From the NCBI RefSeq assembly GCF_025995235.1, contig NZ_BAPT01000038.1, positions 1 through 64,000 of the forward strand: 64,000 bases of DNA. Direction: 5' to 3'. This DNA is from Ameyamaea chiangmaiensis. Its GTDB lineage: Bacteria; Pseudomonadota; Alphaproteobacteria; Acetobacterales; Acetobacteraceae. The notes under the pieces are model-generated. The model saw nothing but the letters and a program-made list of their open reading frames with translations. It made no database searches and was not told the DNA's origin. The translations under genes and the position numbers were made by a program. Positions 18,340 through 27,641 of this stretch are shown piece after piece; position 1 is the stretch's first letter, and the number at the start of each line of letters is the position of its first letter.

Positions 18340-20967
18340 ATGGTGGCGGTAATCGACCTTCAGAAGCTGATCGGGCGTCTCGATGATATCGGGCGTCGGG
18401 CTCTGGAGGCAGCGGCTGGGGCGGCCCTGTCCCGTACGCACTATACGGTCGAGATCGAGCACTGGCTGTTGCAGGTTCTCGATGTCGAGACGTCCGATAT
18501 CAGCCGCATTGTCGCTGCGGCGGACCTCGGCCGGGCGGAGCTCGTCGCCGGTCTGAACGCGGCACTCGACAGATTTTCAACCGGAAACGGCCGCAGCCCG
18601 GCTCTTTCCCTGGAACTCGTCGCGACACTGAAGAATGCGTGGCTGATCGCGTCGATCGATTTGCAGGACGGCGTGCTGCGAACGGGGCATATACTGTGTG
18701 CGCTCCTCGGGGATGAAGTGCTCGCCCCCCGCCTGCGTGCGACGGCGCCCGCGTTGCGCGTGTTGTCGGGCGACCTCTTGATCAGGGATTTCGCGCGCCT
18801 GACGGAAGGCAGTGCGGAAGCCGTGGTGGCCGCGCGTGCGGTTCCCGCGGGTATCCGACCGCTGGCTGCGAACACCGTTTTGGCCACACTTGATCGTTTC
18901 ACGATCGATCTGGTCGCGCTGGCGCGGGAGGGCAGGATCGACCCCATCCTCGGGCGGGATCGGGAAATTCGCCAGATGATCGATATCCTGACCCGCCGGC
19001 GACAGAACAATCCGATTCTGACCGGCGAAGCAGGCGTGGGCAAGACGGCGGTCGTCGAAGGCCTCGCTCTGCGGATCGCCTCCGGCGACGTGCCCGAGGC
19101 GTTGCTCGAAACCGTCATCCGCGTGCTTGACCTCGGGCTTCTTCAGGCAGGTGCCGGCGTCAAGGGCGAGTTTGAGAATCGCCTGCGTTCGGTGATCGAT
19201 GCGGTGGGTGCGTCACCGACGCCCATCATTCTGTTTATCGACGAGGCACATACGCTTATCGGGGCAGGCGGGCAGGAAGGGCAGGGGGACGCCGCCAACC
19301 TTCTGAAGCCCGCTCTGGCGCGTGGTGAGCTGCGTGTGATCGCGGCGACGACATGGGCGGAATACAAACGTTATGTTGAAAAGGACGCTGCCCTGACACG
19401 GCGTTTCCAGACCATCAAGGTCGAGGAGCCGACCGATGCGGTGGCCTCCGACATGCTGCGCGGGCTGGTCGGCATGCTGGAGCAGCATCACGGCGTCCGC
19501 ATCCTTGATGAGGCTGTGACGGCGGCGGTTCGTCTGTCGTGTCGTTACATCCCCGATCGGCAGTTGCCGGACAAGGCCGTATCGCTGCTGGACACGGCGT
19601 GCGCCCGCGTGGCGATGAGCCAGGGGGCTGTGCCCGCGGTCATCGAAAATCGTCGACGTCGTCGTGCCGCCATCGCGAGTGAAGTGTCTTTCCTGGAGCG
19701 CGAGGCGCGGATGGGCGCGACCCATGAGGCCCGGCTGGCGGCGCTGAATGCCGAGACGGAGGCGCTGGCCGTGGCGCTTGCGGAGGACGAGGCGCGGCTG
19801 GCGGCGGAGATGAACCTTGTCCGCGCGCTCGCGGAAGTGCGGGCCGACGTGGAATGCGGGGCTGAGGTCGCCTATGATGTCCGCCAACGTGCGGCGAGCC
19901 TGTCGGCGGAGCTTCAGGCGCTGCAGGGAGACACGCCGCTGGTTCACCCCGTGGTGGATGAGCAGGCGATTGCCGAGATCGTGGAGAACTGGACCGGCGT
20001 TCCCGCGCGCCGAATGCGACATGGCGAAGCGCAGCGGCTTTTATCGCTGGAAGATGATCTGCGGTCACGGGTGGTCGGTCAGGATCACGCCCTCAGGGCT
20101 GTGTCCGAGGCGATCCGCGTGTCGCGCGCGGGCCTGACCGATCCGCGCAAGCCGGTCGGGGTGTTCCTGATGGTGGGCACGTCGGGCGTCGGCAAGACCG
20201 AGACCGCGACGGCTCTGGCCGATCTGCTGTACGGTGGCGCGCAGTCGCTGACGACGATCAACATGACAGAATTCAAGGAGGAGCATAAGGTCAGTCTGTT
20301 GATGGGCAGCCCGCCGGGCTATGTCGGTTATGGACAGGGCGGCATCCTGACCGAGGCCGTGCGTCGCAAGCCCCATTCGGTACTGCTGCTCGATGAGTTC
20401 GAGAAAGCCCATCCGGGCGTGCAGGATGTCTTCTTTCAGGTCTTCGACAAGGGATCGATGAAGGATGGCGAAGGCCAGGACATCGATTTTCGTAATACGG
20501 TCATCATCATGACGACCAATGCGGGGACACCACTGATCGACGCGCTCTTCGCGGACGCGGACACCGCACCCGATGCGGATGGTCTGGCCGATGCGCTTGA
20601 GGGCGAGATGCTCAAGCACTTCAAGGCCGCGTTCCTTGGGCGTGTGACGATGGTGCCTTATCTGCCGCTTGCCGACGACACGCGACGGCTCATCGTCTCG
20701 CTTCAGGTCGCGAAAGTCGTCAAACGCGTTGCCGAGACGTATGGCGCGTCGATCGCCTTCGATGAGGCTGCGCTGGCCGCGCTGCACGCGCGCTCGGCGT
20801 CCAGCGCGTCGGGCGCGCGTATCATTGAACGGACCATCGCAACCGAAATTCTACCCATGCTGGCCGGAAAGTTTCTCGCGGTGTCGGGTGGTGACGATGC
20901 TGCACGCGCGGAGGGTCTCCGCGTCACACACCGGATTGCCGGTTTCGATCTTGTCGGTCTTTCCTGA
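18340..20967 (+). CDS. tssH: T6SS AAA+ ATPase ClpV (TssH)
   Basis: 875 aa with the full ClpV layout. The N-terminal double Clp repeat includes GAALSRTHYTVEIEHWLLQVLD. NBD1 has Walker A GEAGVGKTAVVEG near residue 229 and Walker B ILFIDEAHTLIGAGG. A coiled-coil middle region runs about 440-560. NBD2 has Walker A GTSGVGKTETATALADLLYGG near 613 and VLLLDEFEKAHPGVQDVFFQVFDKG. It disassembles the contracted TssB/TssC sheath for recycling. ATG 18340 is chosen because the conserved N-domain starts at once (MVAVIDLQKLIGRLDD). It opens the rightward T6SS arm. Confidence 0.96.
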   Translation: MVAVIDLQKLIGRLDDIGRRALEAAAGAALSRTHYTVEIEHWLLQVLDVETSDISRIVAAADLGRAELVAGLNAALDRFSTGNGRSPALSLELVATLKNAWLIASIDLQDGVLRTGHILCALLGDEVLAPRLRATAPALRVLSGDLLIRDFARLTEGSAEAVVAARAVPAGIRPLAANTVLATLDRFTIDLVALAREGRIDPILGRDREIRQMIDILTRRRQNNPILTGEAGVGKTAVVEGLALRIASGDVPEALLETVIRVLDLGLLQAGAGVKGEFENRLRSVIDAVGASPTPIILFIDEAHTLIGAGGQEGQGDAANLLKPALARGELRVIAATTWAEYKRYVEKDAALTRRFQTIKVEEPTDAVASDMLRGLVGMLEQHHGVRILDEAVTAAVRLSCRYIPDRQLPDKAVSLLDTACARVAMSQGAVPAVIENRRRRRAAIASEVSFLEREARMGATHEARLAALNAETEALAVALAEDEARLAAEMNLVRALAEVRADVECGAEVAYDVRQRAASLSAELQALQGDTPLVHPVVDEQAIAEIVENWTGVPARRMRHGEAQRLLSLEDDLRSRVVGQDHALRAVSEAIRVSRAGLTDPRKPVGVFLMVGTSGVGKTETATALADLLYGGAQSLTTINMTEFKEEHKVSLLMGSPPGYVGYGQGGILTEAVRRKPHSVLLLDEFEKAHPGVQDVFFQVFDKGSMKDGEGQDIDFRNTVIIMTTNAGTPLIDALFADADTAPDADGLADALEGEMLKHFKAAFLGRVTMVPYLPLADDTRRLIVSLQVAKVVKRVAETYGASIAFDEAALAALHARSASSASGARIIERTIATEILPMLAGKFLAVSGGDDAARAEGLRVTHRIAGFDLVGLS

Positions 20968-21037
20968 GGTGTTGGCCGGTCTTCGTTGCGGCGTGTGTGA
21001 CGCCCGACCGGTATTCTTATGACGAGGGACCCCAGCG

Positions 21038-22132
21038 ATGAACAAGAGCACCATCATTGTCTACCATTCCCTCGAAGCGACGGGGGCGGGGATCAACCCG
21101 TCCGTCCGCTCGCAAAACCTGAGTCCGCGCAGCCACAGCAACACGCAGCACACCCATAATGACCGCGATTACATCGATATGAAACGCGATTCGGTGCGAC
21201 GCTATGGCTATCCTGATGCCGAAACCTTTTGCGCGCCGGCCGAGCGTGCGCGGTACCCGCAGAAACCCCAGGCTCCTTTGGCGACGACGCAATGGGACGA
21301 GCATGCCGGGCGTGTTGTCCAGCATCTCGGCGTTCTGCGGGGCACTGCGGACCGAAGTGCGCGAGCCTCCGACGACGCCGAGCTGCAGAGGCGCACGGGG
21401 ATGTTTCGTTCGGCGTCGCGCCAGAAGTTCGGCCGGGACGCGGACCTGACGGTGCTGGGCGAAGCCGTTCTTGACGATCCCTCCTATACGGCGCGCCTCA
21501 ACGGTAACCGGGCGGATCCGGCGCACTATGAGGCACAGTCGATCCTGAGTCCGAACCGGAAAACGTCCAATGCGTTCAGCGTCGTCGACGGTTTCGACTC
21601 GGGCTCCGCACTAAACTTCAGCAGCCGGGCGACTGTCGTTGCGAGTGGCCAGAGCTTCGTGGTCGTGGGCATAAACGGGCTCAGGGTCGCGTTCGTGCAC
21701 ACGCCCAACAGCGTAGCGAACACGCCGGGTGCCCGGGACTTTTATGCCGGAGTCCTTGCGACGGGTTCGGTGGATATCCTTCTGGGTGATACCAATCGAA
21801 ACGGTATGATCGCCCAGTTGCTGGGACCCGACTACCGCAATATCCTGCCGTCCCAGATGACAACGGTTGCGCGCCCGGACGGCTTCCCGGGTGGAAAAAC
21901 CAATTCGACGCGCACGAAGCCGTTCGACCAGATCGTCTATAACCCGGAAACGACAGAGATGGTGTCGGCACACTTCATACCGTCCGATATCTCCGGCGCC
22001 ACGATCAGCGATCATTTTGGTCTGATCCTGTGTGCCCGGAAAAAGGCTGGTGGCGGGAAGAAGAGAGACGCGCAGTCCATGACGGGCGGCGTCGGGACGG
22101 ACTCCGGCGCCCCGCACAAGAAGCAGAGATGA
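21038..22132 (+). CDS. Putative T6SS cargo nuclease with EEP-type (DNase I-like) motifs
   Basis: 364 aa between clpV and hcp, a usual place for effectors. The C-terminal half reads like the endonuclease/exonuclease/phosphatase (EEP) fold. A strand ending GLRVAFVHTPN (His221) is followed by DILLGDTNRN (Asp251, Asn253, equivalent to GDxN), then FDQIVYN (Asp297) and SDHFGLIL (Asp325-His326, equivalent to SDHxP). The catalytic Glu and the first Asn of the EEP fold are not obvious in the divergent N-terminal half. There is no signal peptide, and the C-terminal tail is basic (ARKKAGGGKKRD and HKKQR). GAGGGA stands about 9 bases before the ATG. The EEP assignment is moderate; the effector role is inferred from position. 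No immunity-like gene follows. Confidence 0.6.
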   Translation: MNKSTIIVYHSLEATGAGINPSVRSQNLSPRSHSNTQHTHNDRDYIDMKRDSVRRYGYPDAETFCAPAERARYPQKPQAPLATTQWDEHAGRVVQHLGVLRGTADRSARASDDAELQRRTGMFRSASRQKFGRDADLTVLGEAVLDDPSYTARLNGNRADPAHYEAQSILSPNRKTSNAFSVVDGFDSGSALNFSSRATVVASGQSFVVVGINGLRVAFVHTPNSVANTPGARDFYAGVLATGSVDILLGDTNRNGMIAQLLGPDYRNILPSQMTTVARPDGFPGGKTNSTRTKPFDQIVYNPETTEMVSAHFIPSDISGATISDHFGLILCARKKAGGGKKRDAQSMTGGVGTDSGAPHKKQR

Positions 22133-22285
22133 CGGGCGTGCAGGACGGCCGGAAGCGTTGCGAATTTTACAGACGTAACCCAAAAGCCAAAGACGATGCG
22201 ATGTTGAACGCCTAACCTTCGGGGTGAAGGGGCGCCATCCGGGTCGCTCCCGATCATATCGGCTGGCAAAGGGTGTAAACGGAAA

Positions 22286-22765
22286 ATGGGTATTTACCTC
22301 AAATACGGCGATGCCCAGGGCGACGTCACGGAAACCAATCACAAGAACTGGATCGAACTGCTCGACGCGCAGTGGAGCATGTCGCGCACGATCCGCACGG
22401 CGGTGGGTATCGGCAAGAACCGCGAATCCACGTCGGCATATGTCAGCGAACTGACCCTGACGAAATACATCGATGATTCCAGCCACACGCTTGCAAGTTA
22501 CGCATTCGTCGGTCAGGCTAAGAAAGCGCAGGTCGATTTTACCCGCGTTGACGATGGTGGCGAGACATTGTTTCGTTCGGTCATCCTGACGGACGCCATT
22601 ACTTCGAGCCTTGTCAACTCGGCGCATGGAAAAGACCGTCCGGTTGAAACCCTGACGCTTAATTTCACCGAGATTACGATCGAAGACTACGGCCAGGATG
22701 CGACTGGTACCAAGACCGGACCCAACCGGATCATCTACGACCTGACGGAAGCCAAGACCTCCTGA
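22286..22765 (+). CDS. hcp: T6SS tube protein Hcp (TssD)
   Basis: 159 aa. The N-terminus MGIYLKYGDAQGDVTETNHKNWIELLDAQW and the strand set ESTSAYVSELTLTKYIDDSSHTL, with VKPxxLxFTEITI-like VETLTLNFTEITIEDYG near the C-terminus, are typical of Hcp. Hexameric rings stack to form the inner tube expelled by sheath contraction. The gene begins about 150 bases after the putative nuclease gene and is followed by vgrG. It may also chaperone the neighbouring cargo. Confidence 0.96.
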   Translation: MGIYLKYGDAQGDVTETNHKNWIELLDAQWSMSRTIRTAVGIGKNRESTSAYVSELTLTKYIDDSSHTLASYAFVGQAKKAQVDFTRVDDGGETLFRSVILTDAITSSLVNSAHGKDRPVETLTLNFTEITIEDYGQDATGTKTGPNRIIYDLTEAKTS

Positions 22766-22874
22766 TCGGGTGATACACTGTGCGCTGCAAACGGGGTTTC
22801 CGCCGTTGCGGCGCGGAGACAATGGTCGCCGGGGACGGGAATGGCGATCGGGCTGATAGAAAAGGGTTGAGCGT

Positions 22875-24677
22875 ATGGGAGGCGAACTCCAGAACCTCCT
22901 GCTTCTCACATCGCCGCTTGGGGATGACACGAAGCCCTATCAGCCCGGCACGCTGCATGCCGTGGGCCTTAGGGCGGACGAGCAGATCAGCACGCCGTTC
23001 CAGATGTCGGTGGACGTCGTCTCGACAGAGGGGCAGATCGCTCCGAACGCATTGCTGAATCAGTCGGTCACGGTAACGGTTCGTCGCAAGGACGGAACCG
23101 ATCGTTACTTCAACGGGCTGGTGCGGCATGTATCGTCGGGTGGGGTCGAGCATCGGGGGCGATGGACGTACCGGCTGGATGTGGTGGCGTCGTTGTGGTT
23201 TCTGTCGCAGACGGTCGACTGTCGCATCTTCCAGAAAAAGACCGCGGTCGAAATCCTGCGGCAGATTTTCTCGGAGCACGGCATCCATCCTGTTGAGTTC
23301 CGCGTCACGGGTTCGCCCGCGCAGCGTGAGTACACGACCCAGTTCAACGAGAGCGACCTCGTGTTCTGTCATCGTCTTATGCAGGAAAGTGGTCTCTTTT
23401 ATTATTTCGTCCACGACAGGAGCCAGCACACGCTGGTGGTGGCGAACGCCAATCAAGGCTTCCGCGTCATGGCGGACCCGATGCACCGGATCATGGCGCA
23501 GGGCGACAATGTCGATATCATCAATGTGTGGCAGACCGCCAAGATGGTCTCGACCGGCGCGGCGCGTCATCAGGATTATGACCCGACACGGCCGTCGGCG
23601 CCGGTGACGGGTCAGGCGACAGCCGATGACCCGGGACCGGGCGGCGGCAAGCGGACCAGTTTCCTCTGGCCCGCGATGACGACGGAAAACGACGTGGCCC
23701 GGGACCGGGCACGGTATGCGCTGGAGGCCTCGGCCGCGCAGGCGGGACTGGCAAGCGGTATCTGTCACGATCCGCATTTTTGCCCCGGATTCCGGTTCCA
23801 GGTCGAGCGCAACCCGGCCTCGGGCGGCAGCGACTTCGTCGTGCACTCCGCCCGGCATATGGCGCGCGACGAGAGTTGGCTCGGCGGGACGGCGCCCTCG
23901 CAATATGAGGTTGCTTTCACTGCGTTTGGCAATACGCTTCCCTGGCGGGAGGCTGCGACGCTTCGGCGTCCGGCGATGCCGGGCATTTACTCGGCGATCG
24001 TACTCGGTGAGGGTGGCGAGGAAATTCATGTCGATCCGCTGGGTCGGATCAAGGTGCGGCTTCTGTTCGATCATCGGCAGGACACGTCGGCCAGTATGGC
24101 GATCTGGGCGCGCGTCCTGCACCCGTGGGCCGGGAACAAGTGGGGGTGGCAGCATCTGCCCCGCGTCGGCACGGAGGTCGGTATTTCGTTCATGAGCGGC
24201 GATTGCGATAACCCTGTCGTGCTCGGCTGCTTTTATCATGAGCAGGCGCGGCCCGTGTTCGACCTTCCGGCCGAAAAAACGAAAATGGGATTTCGCAGTC
24301 GTTCGACCATGCGCGGCGGCACGGCCGATTATAACGAGTTGTCGTTCGACGACGCGTTGGGGCAGGAAATGTTCTTCATGCACGCCCAGCGCGATTCCCT
24401 GCTGGAAGTCGAGCGCGATCATGGCGTGGACGTTGGTCGCGACCGGGCAACGGTGATCGAACGCGACGAGACACTCCATAGCCGGCAGGGTGACATCCAT
24501 GTGGAGGCGGATTCGAAAGCCGTAACACTCAAGGCCGCCCAGTCGGTCCGCCTGATCTGCGGCGGATCGTCCATCACGCTGACGCCCGAAGGCATCCGTA
24601 TCGAAGGACTTCAGGTGTCGGTACAGGGCGCGACGGACGTCGTCATCAAGGGAGGCATGGTGCAGATACAACCCTGA
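22875..24677 (+). CDS. vgrG: T6SS spike protein VgrG (TssI)
   Basis: 600 aa. Residues 1 to about 370 form the phage gpD-like part (FNGLVRHVSSGGVEHRGRWTYRLDVVASLWFLSQTVDCRIFQKKTAVEIL, FNESDLVFCHRLMQESGLFYYF). A gp5-like OB region follows (GRIKVRLLFDHRQDTSASMAIWARVLHPWAGNKWGWQHLPRVGTEVGISFMSGDCDNPVVLG). The C-terminal 100 residues are the repetitive beta-helix needle ending VVIKGGMVQIQP. There is no catalytic C-terminal extension, so cargo must bind separately. No PAAR or Eag/DUF4123-type adaptor gene follows. Confidence 0.96.
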   Translation: MGGELQNLLLLTSPLGDDTKPYQPGTLHAVGLRADEQISTPFQMSVDVVSTEGQIAPNALLNQSVTVTVRRKDGTDRYFNGLVRHVSSGGVEHRGRWTYRLDVVASLWFLSQTVDCRIFQKKTAVEILRQIFSEHGIHPVEFRVTGSPAQREYTTQFNESDLVFCHRLMQESGLFYYFVHDRSQHTLVVANANQGFRVMADPMHRIMAQGDNVDIINVWQTAKMVSTGAARHQDYDPTRPSAPVTGQATADDPGPGGGKRTSFLWPAMTTENDVARDRARYALEASAAQAGLASGICHDPHFCPGFRFQVERNPASGGSDFVVHSARHMARDESWLGGTAPSQYEVAFTAFGNTLPWREAATLRRPAMPGIYSAIVLGEGGEEIHVDPLGRIKVRLLFDHRQDTSASMAIWARVLHPWAGNKWGWQHLPRVGTEVGISFMSGDCDNPVVLGCFYHEQARPVFDLPAEKTKMGFRSRSTMRGGTADYNELSFDDALGQEMFFMHAQRDSLLEVERDHGVDVGRDRATVIERDETLHSRQGDIHVEADSKAVTLKAAQSVRLICGGSSITLTPEGIRIEGLQVSVQGATDVVIKGGMVQIQP

Positions 24678-24822
24678 GATGGGCGCATCGTGACGCGCCG
24701 CGGATGATTTTCCTCGCGCGTTGAACAGGAATGATCCATGCGGTTGTCGTGACGGAAGACGATGTGATGGAGGGCGATCCGCAAGCGGCCGGCCGACCAC
24801 GCACGGAAGGGAGAAACAGGGT

Positions 24823-26319
24823 ATGGCCGATCTTACGCTAGTGCCGCGCTGCGTGCCGCCCGGCGTCGCATTGTCGGCGTTTCGCGTTCGCGGCGAACAG
24901 GCGTCGCTGGGGCGCGGCGCGCATTGCGACTGGGTGCTTCCCGACCCGCAACGTCTCCTCTCCAAGCGTCATTGTGAAATAAGCCTGCGCGGCGGCCAGT
25001 GGCTGATCACCGATTTCAGCAGCAACGGCACGACCGTTCGCGGCGAGACGCTGCCGCCCGGAGTGCCGCAGGAACTGCACGACGGCGATACCATCGGTTG
25101 CGGCAGCTATCTGATCGACATCGCTCTGGACGCGGCCGATGCGGACGACGCGACGCAGAGCGTGCCCCGTGCGGAACGCCCCGCGACGGACGAGCGTGCG
25201 TTACCGCCCCTGTCGGGAGAGTTCGGGCGGCGAGGGCTAAGCCCCGGCGATGGTCCGGTGTTCGACATGGGCGACCATCACCGCTACGGCCGCACGACGG
25301 TCGAGACACTGTCCATCATTCATCCGTTCAGCTTCGCGCTGAGCGACAGCGACGGTGCGTTCGATCTGCCCGGCGCCACGGCACCGACTGACCCGGCGGG
25401 GACTGTGCGTGGTGGGGAGGCGCCTTCGGGCCTGCACGATTCATTCCGGCCGCCGCGTCCGGTCTCGGTGCTCCTTCCCGAAGACTGGGACAGTCCGGGG
25501 ACGCTCGCCGGCCCCAGGGCCACCGAGGTGGCCAGCGCGTCGGACGTGGAAGCGCTCGCGGAGACGCCGGTCAATCCGTTCGCCGTTCCCCGGGACGAGG
25601 CGCGCGAAGTTCCGCTGCCACGCCCGGCTGAAACCCCATCGCTCGGTCAGGGCACGCGCGACGAGCGCGAGAGCCGGGACACGGCCGCGCTGGCGGCGCT
25701 CATGCGCGGGGCGGGGATCGAAGGGACCCCTAGTGAGCGCTCCGAGGCCTTTTTCGAAGAACTGGGGCGGACGTTCCGTGCGCTTGTCGTCGGACTGAGG
25801 CGTGCGATGATCGCGCGTGCGAAGGTCAAGAGCGAATTCCGCATCGAACAGACGATGATCCGTCCGTTCGGCAACAATCCCCTCAAATTCGCGGTCGATG
25901 ACGACGACGCGCTGTCGGCCATGCTGGGGGTCGGGCGTCGCACGGGGATCTCCGGCTCGGAGGCCGTTGCCGATGCGCTGCGCGATATCCGCGTCCACGA
26001 GATGGCCGTGACCCGGGCGATCGAGCCCGCGATACGCGAATTTCTTGCCGTCAGCGGGCCCTCGGCCGTTCTGGAACAGCTTTCCTTCCCGGCGGATCAA
26101 CCCTTGCCCCTGCTGCGACGCGCCAAGGCGTGGACGACCTATGTCCGCCAGCACGAAGACCTTGCCGCTTCACTGACCGAGACGTTGGACGGGACGTTCG
26201 GCCGGGCGTTCGGTCACGCCTACGAAGCGGCGCGGGAAGAGATCGAGGCCGCCGAATCCCGCGCCGCGCACGCGCAGCGTCGAGGCGTCCAATCCGACGG
26301 GCGGGAGGACGAGCGATGA
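24823..26319 (+). CDS. tagH: T6SS FHA-domain protein (TagH/Fha/ImpI)
   Basis: 498 aa. The N-terminal FHA domain, about residues 18-100, has ASLGRGAHCDWVLPDPQRLLSKRHCEISLRGGQWLITDFSSNGT; the conserved Arg, SKRH and SxN support phosphothreonine binding. A long acidic, proline-rich linker precedes a C-terminal TagH domain (EAFFEELGRTFRALVVGLRRAMIARAKVKSEFRIEQTMIRP, FGNNPLKF). In other T6SSs Fha is phosphorylated by PpkA and dephosphorylated by PppA, both encoded downstream. ATG 24823 follows GGGAG. The gene overlaps tssK (ATGA). Confidence 0.92.
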   Translation: MADLTLVPRCVPPGVALSAFRVRGEQASLGRGAHCDWVLPDPQRLLSKRHCEISLRGGQWLITDFSSNGTTVRGETLPPGVPQELHDGDTIGCGSYLIDIALDAADADDATQSVPRAERPATDERALPPLSGEFGRRGLSPGDGPVFDMGDHHRYGRTTVETLSIIHPFSFALSDSDGAFDLPGATAPTDPAGTVRGGEAPSGLHDSFRPPRPVSVLLPEDWDSPGTLAGPRATEVASASDVEALAETPVNPFAVPRDEAREVPLPRPAETPSLGQGTRDERESRDTAALAALMRGAGIEGTPSERSEAFFEELGRTFRALVVGLRRAMIARAKVKSEFRIEQTMIRPFGNNPLKFAVDDDDALSAMLGVGRRTGISGSEAVADALRDIRVHEMAVTRAIEPAIREFLAVSGPSAVLEQLSFPADQPLPLLRRAKAWTTYVRQHEDLAASLTETLDGTFGRAFGHAYEAAREEIEAAESRAAHAQRRGVQSDGREDER

Positions 26320-27641
26320 GCTGGACCAGTCGTGTCGTCTGGCAGGAGGGGATGTTCCTGCGGGCGCAGCATTTCCAGCAGCAGGATCGCTGGACCGCCC
26401 ATGATCTGGCGCGCGGCCTGTCGCTGCTGCGCTCGTATGGCTGGGGTTTTGCGGAGCTGGAGATCGCGCGCGATCTTCTGGCCTCCGGACGGATCGGTCT
26501 GTCGGTCGCCAGCGGCTTCTTCGAGGATGGCACCCGGTTCTGCGCCCCGGACGAGGCCTCGCTGCCGCCGCCGCTGACCGTGCCCGACGGCGCGCGTGAT
26601 GTTCTGGTCTATCTCGCCATTCCGGTCGCGGAGCCCGGTCGGGCGGAGTTTGATGCCGACAGCCGGGCGACACGCTTTGTCGGCACGGAGGCGGACGTCT
26701 ACGACACCCATACCGGCTCGCCCGAACTGGCGACGATCCGCGTCGGGCAACTGGCGCCGCGCCTGATTCTGGGAACCGACGATTTGGCAGGATATCACTG
26801 CCTGTCGGTGGCGCGCATCGTCGAGGTGACGGCGGACCGGCGCGTCGTTCTGGACAGTACGTGGATTCCGCCGGTGCTTGCTTGCGCGGCGTCCCCGGCA
26901 CTTGCCAATCTTCTGGTTGAATTCGCGGGGATTCTGCATCAGCGCGGCGAGGCGATCGCCGGGCGTCTCAGCGCGATCGGCGCGCGCAGCACGACCGAGA
27001 TCGCCGATTTCATGCTTCTGCAGTCGCTCAATGGCTGGCAGACGCTGGTCTCGCATCTGGCCGATGGCGCGCGCCTCCACCCGGAAGAGCTGTTTCGTAT
27101 CCTGTTGGTCATGGCGGGCGAACTGGCGACATTCACCGACCCGTCCCGCAGGCCGGAGCCATTTGCGCCGTATCGCCATGACGATCTGCGGCGCAGCATC
27201 ACGCCCGTCGCGGCCTCGATCCGCCGCGCGCTGGCCAGCGTGCTTGAACAGACAGCGGTGCAGATCCCGCTGAAGGAACACCGCCACGGGGTACGCGTGG
27301 GCACCATCACCGACCGCAGTGTCGTCACCAGCGGTACGCTGGTCCTGGCGGTGCGCGCGGACGTGCCGCTCGAAACGCTGCGTCGTGTGTTCCCGACCAC
27401 GGTCAAGATCGGCGCGGTCGAAAATATTCGCGATCTGGTCAACGTGGCGCTACCGGGAGTGGAGCTGCGACTTTTGCCTGTGGCACCCCGGCAGATGCCG
27501 TTTATCCCCAATGCCCTGTATTTCGAGCTGGAGCGTCACTCCAGCCAGTGGGAAGCCCTCAAGCAGTCGGCGGGCTTCGCCATTCATGTCTCGCATGATT
27601 TTCCCAACCTGATGCTGGAACTGTGGGCAATCCGCGCATGA
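26316..27641 (+). CDS. tssK: T6SS baseplate-membrane connector TssK
   Basis: 441 aa. The opening SRVVWQEGMFLRAQHFQQQDRW is the TssK hallmark, and later FMLLQSLNGWQTLVSHL and LHPEELFRILLVMAGELATF continue the family pattern. The C-terminal domain carries the end motif SSQWEALKQSAGFAIHVSHDFPNLMLELWAIR. TssK trimers link the baseplate to the TssL/TssM membrane complex. The ATG at 26316 overlaps the fha stop (ATGA), and its own stop overlaps the tssL start in the same way. Confidence 0.95.
   Translation: MSWTSRVVWQEGMFLRAQHFQQQDRWTAHDLARGLSLLRSYGWGFAELEIARDLLASGRIGLSVASGFFEDGTRFCAPDEASLPPPLTVPDGARDVLVYLAIPVAEPGRAEFDADSRATRFVGTEADVYDTHTGSPELATIRVGQLAPRLILGTDDLAGYHCLSVARIVEVTADRRVVLDSTWIPPVLACAASPALANLLVEFAGILHQRGEAIAGRLSAIGARSTTEIADFMLLQSLNGWQTLVSHLADGARLHPEELFRILLVMAGELATFTDPSRRPEPFAPYRHDDLRRSITPVAASIRRALASVLEQTAVQIPLKEHRHGVRVGTITDRSVVTSGTLVLAVRADVPLETLRRVFPTTVKIGAVENIRDLVNVALPGVELRLLPVAPRQMPFIPNALYFELERHSSQWEALKQSAGFAIHVSHDFPNLMLELWAIRA

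Noticed and set aside
24731..24838. Short frame (about 35 codons) between vgrG and fha, considered as a possible PAAR fragment
   Set aside because: It has no PAAR signature and overlaps the fha start; probably spacer.
22731..24965. Leftward open frame of about 744 codons opposite vgrG
   Set aside because: Antisense to a certain vgrG, with Arg/His-rich composition typical of a shadow frame.
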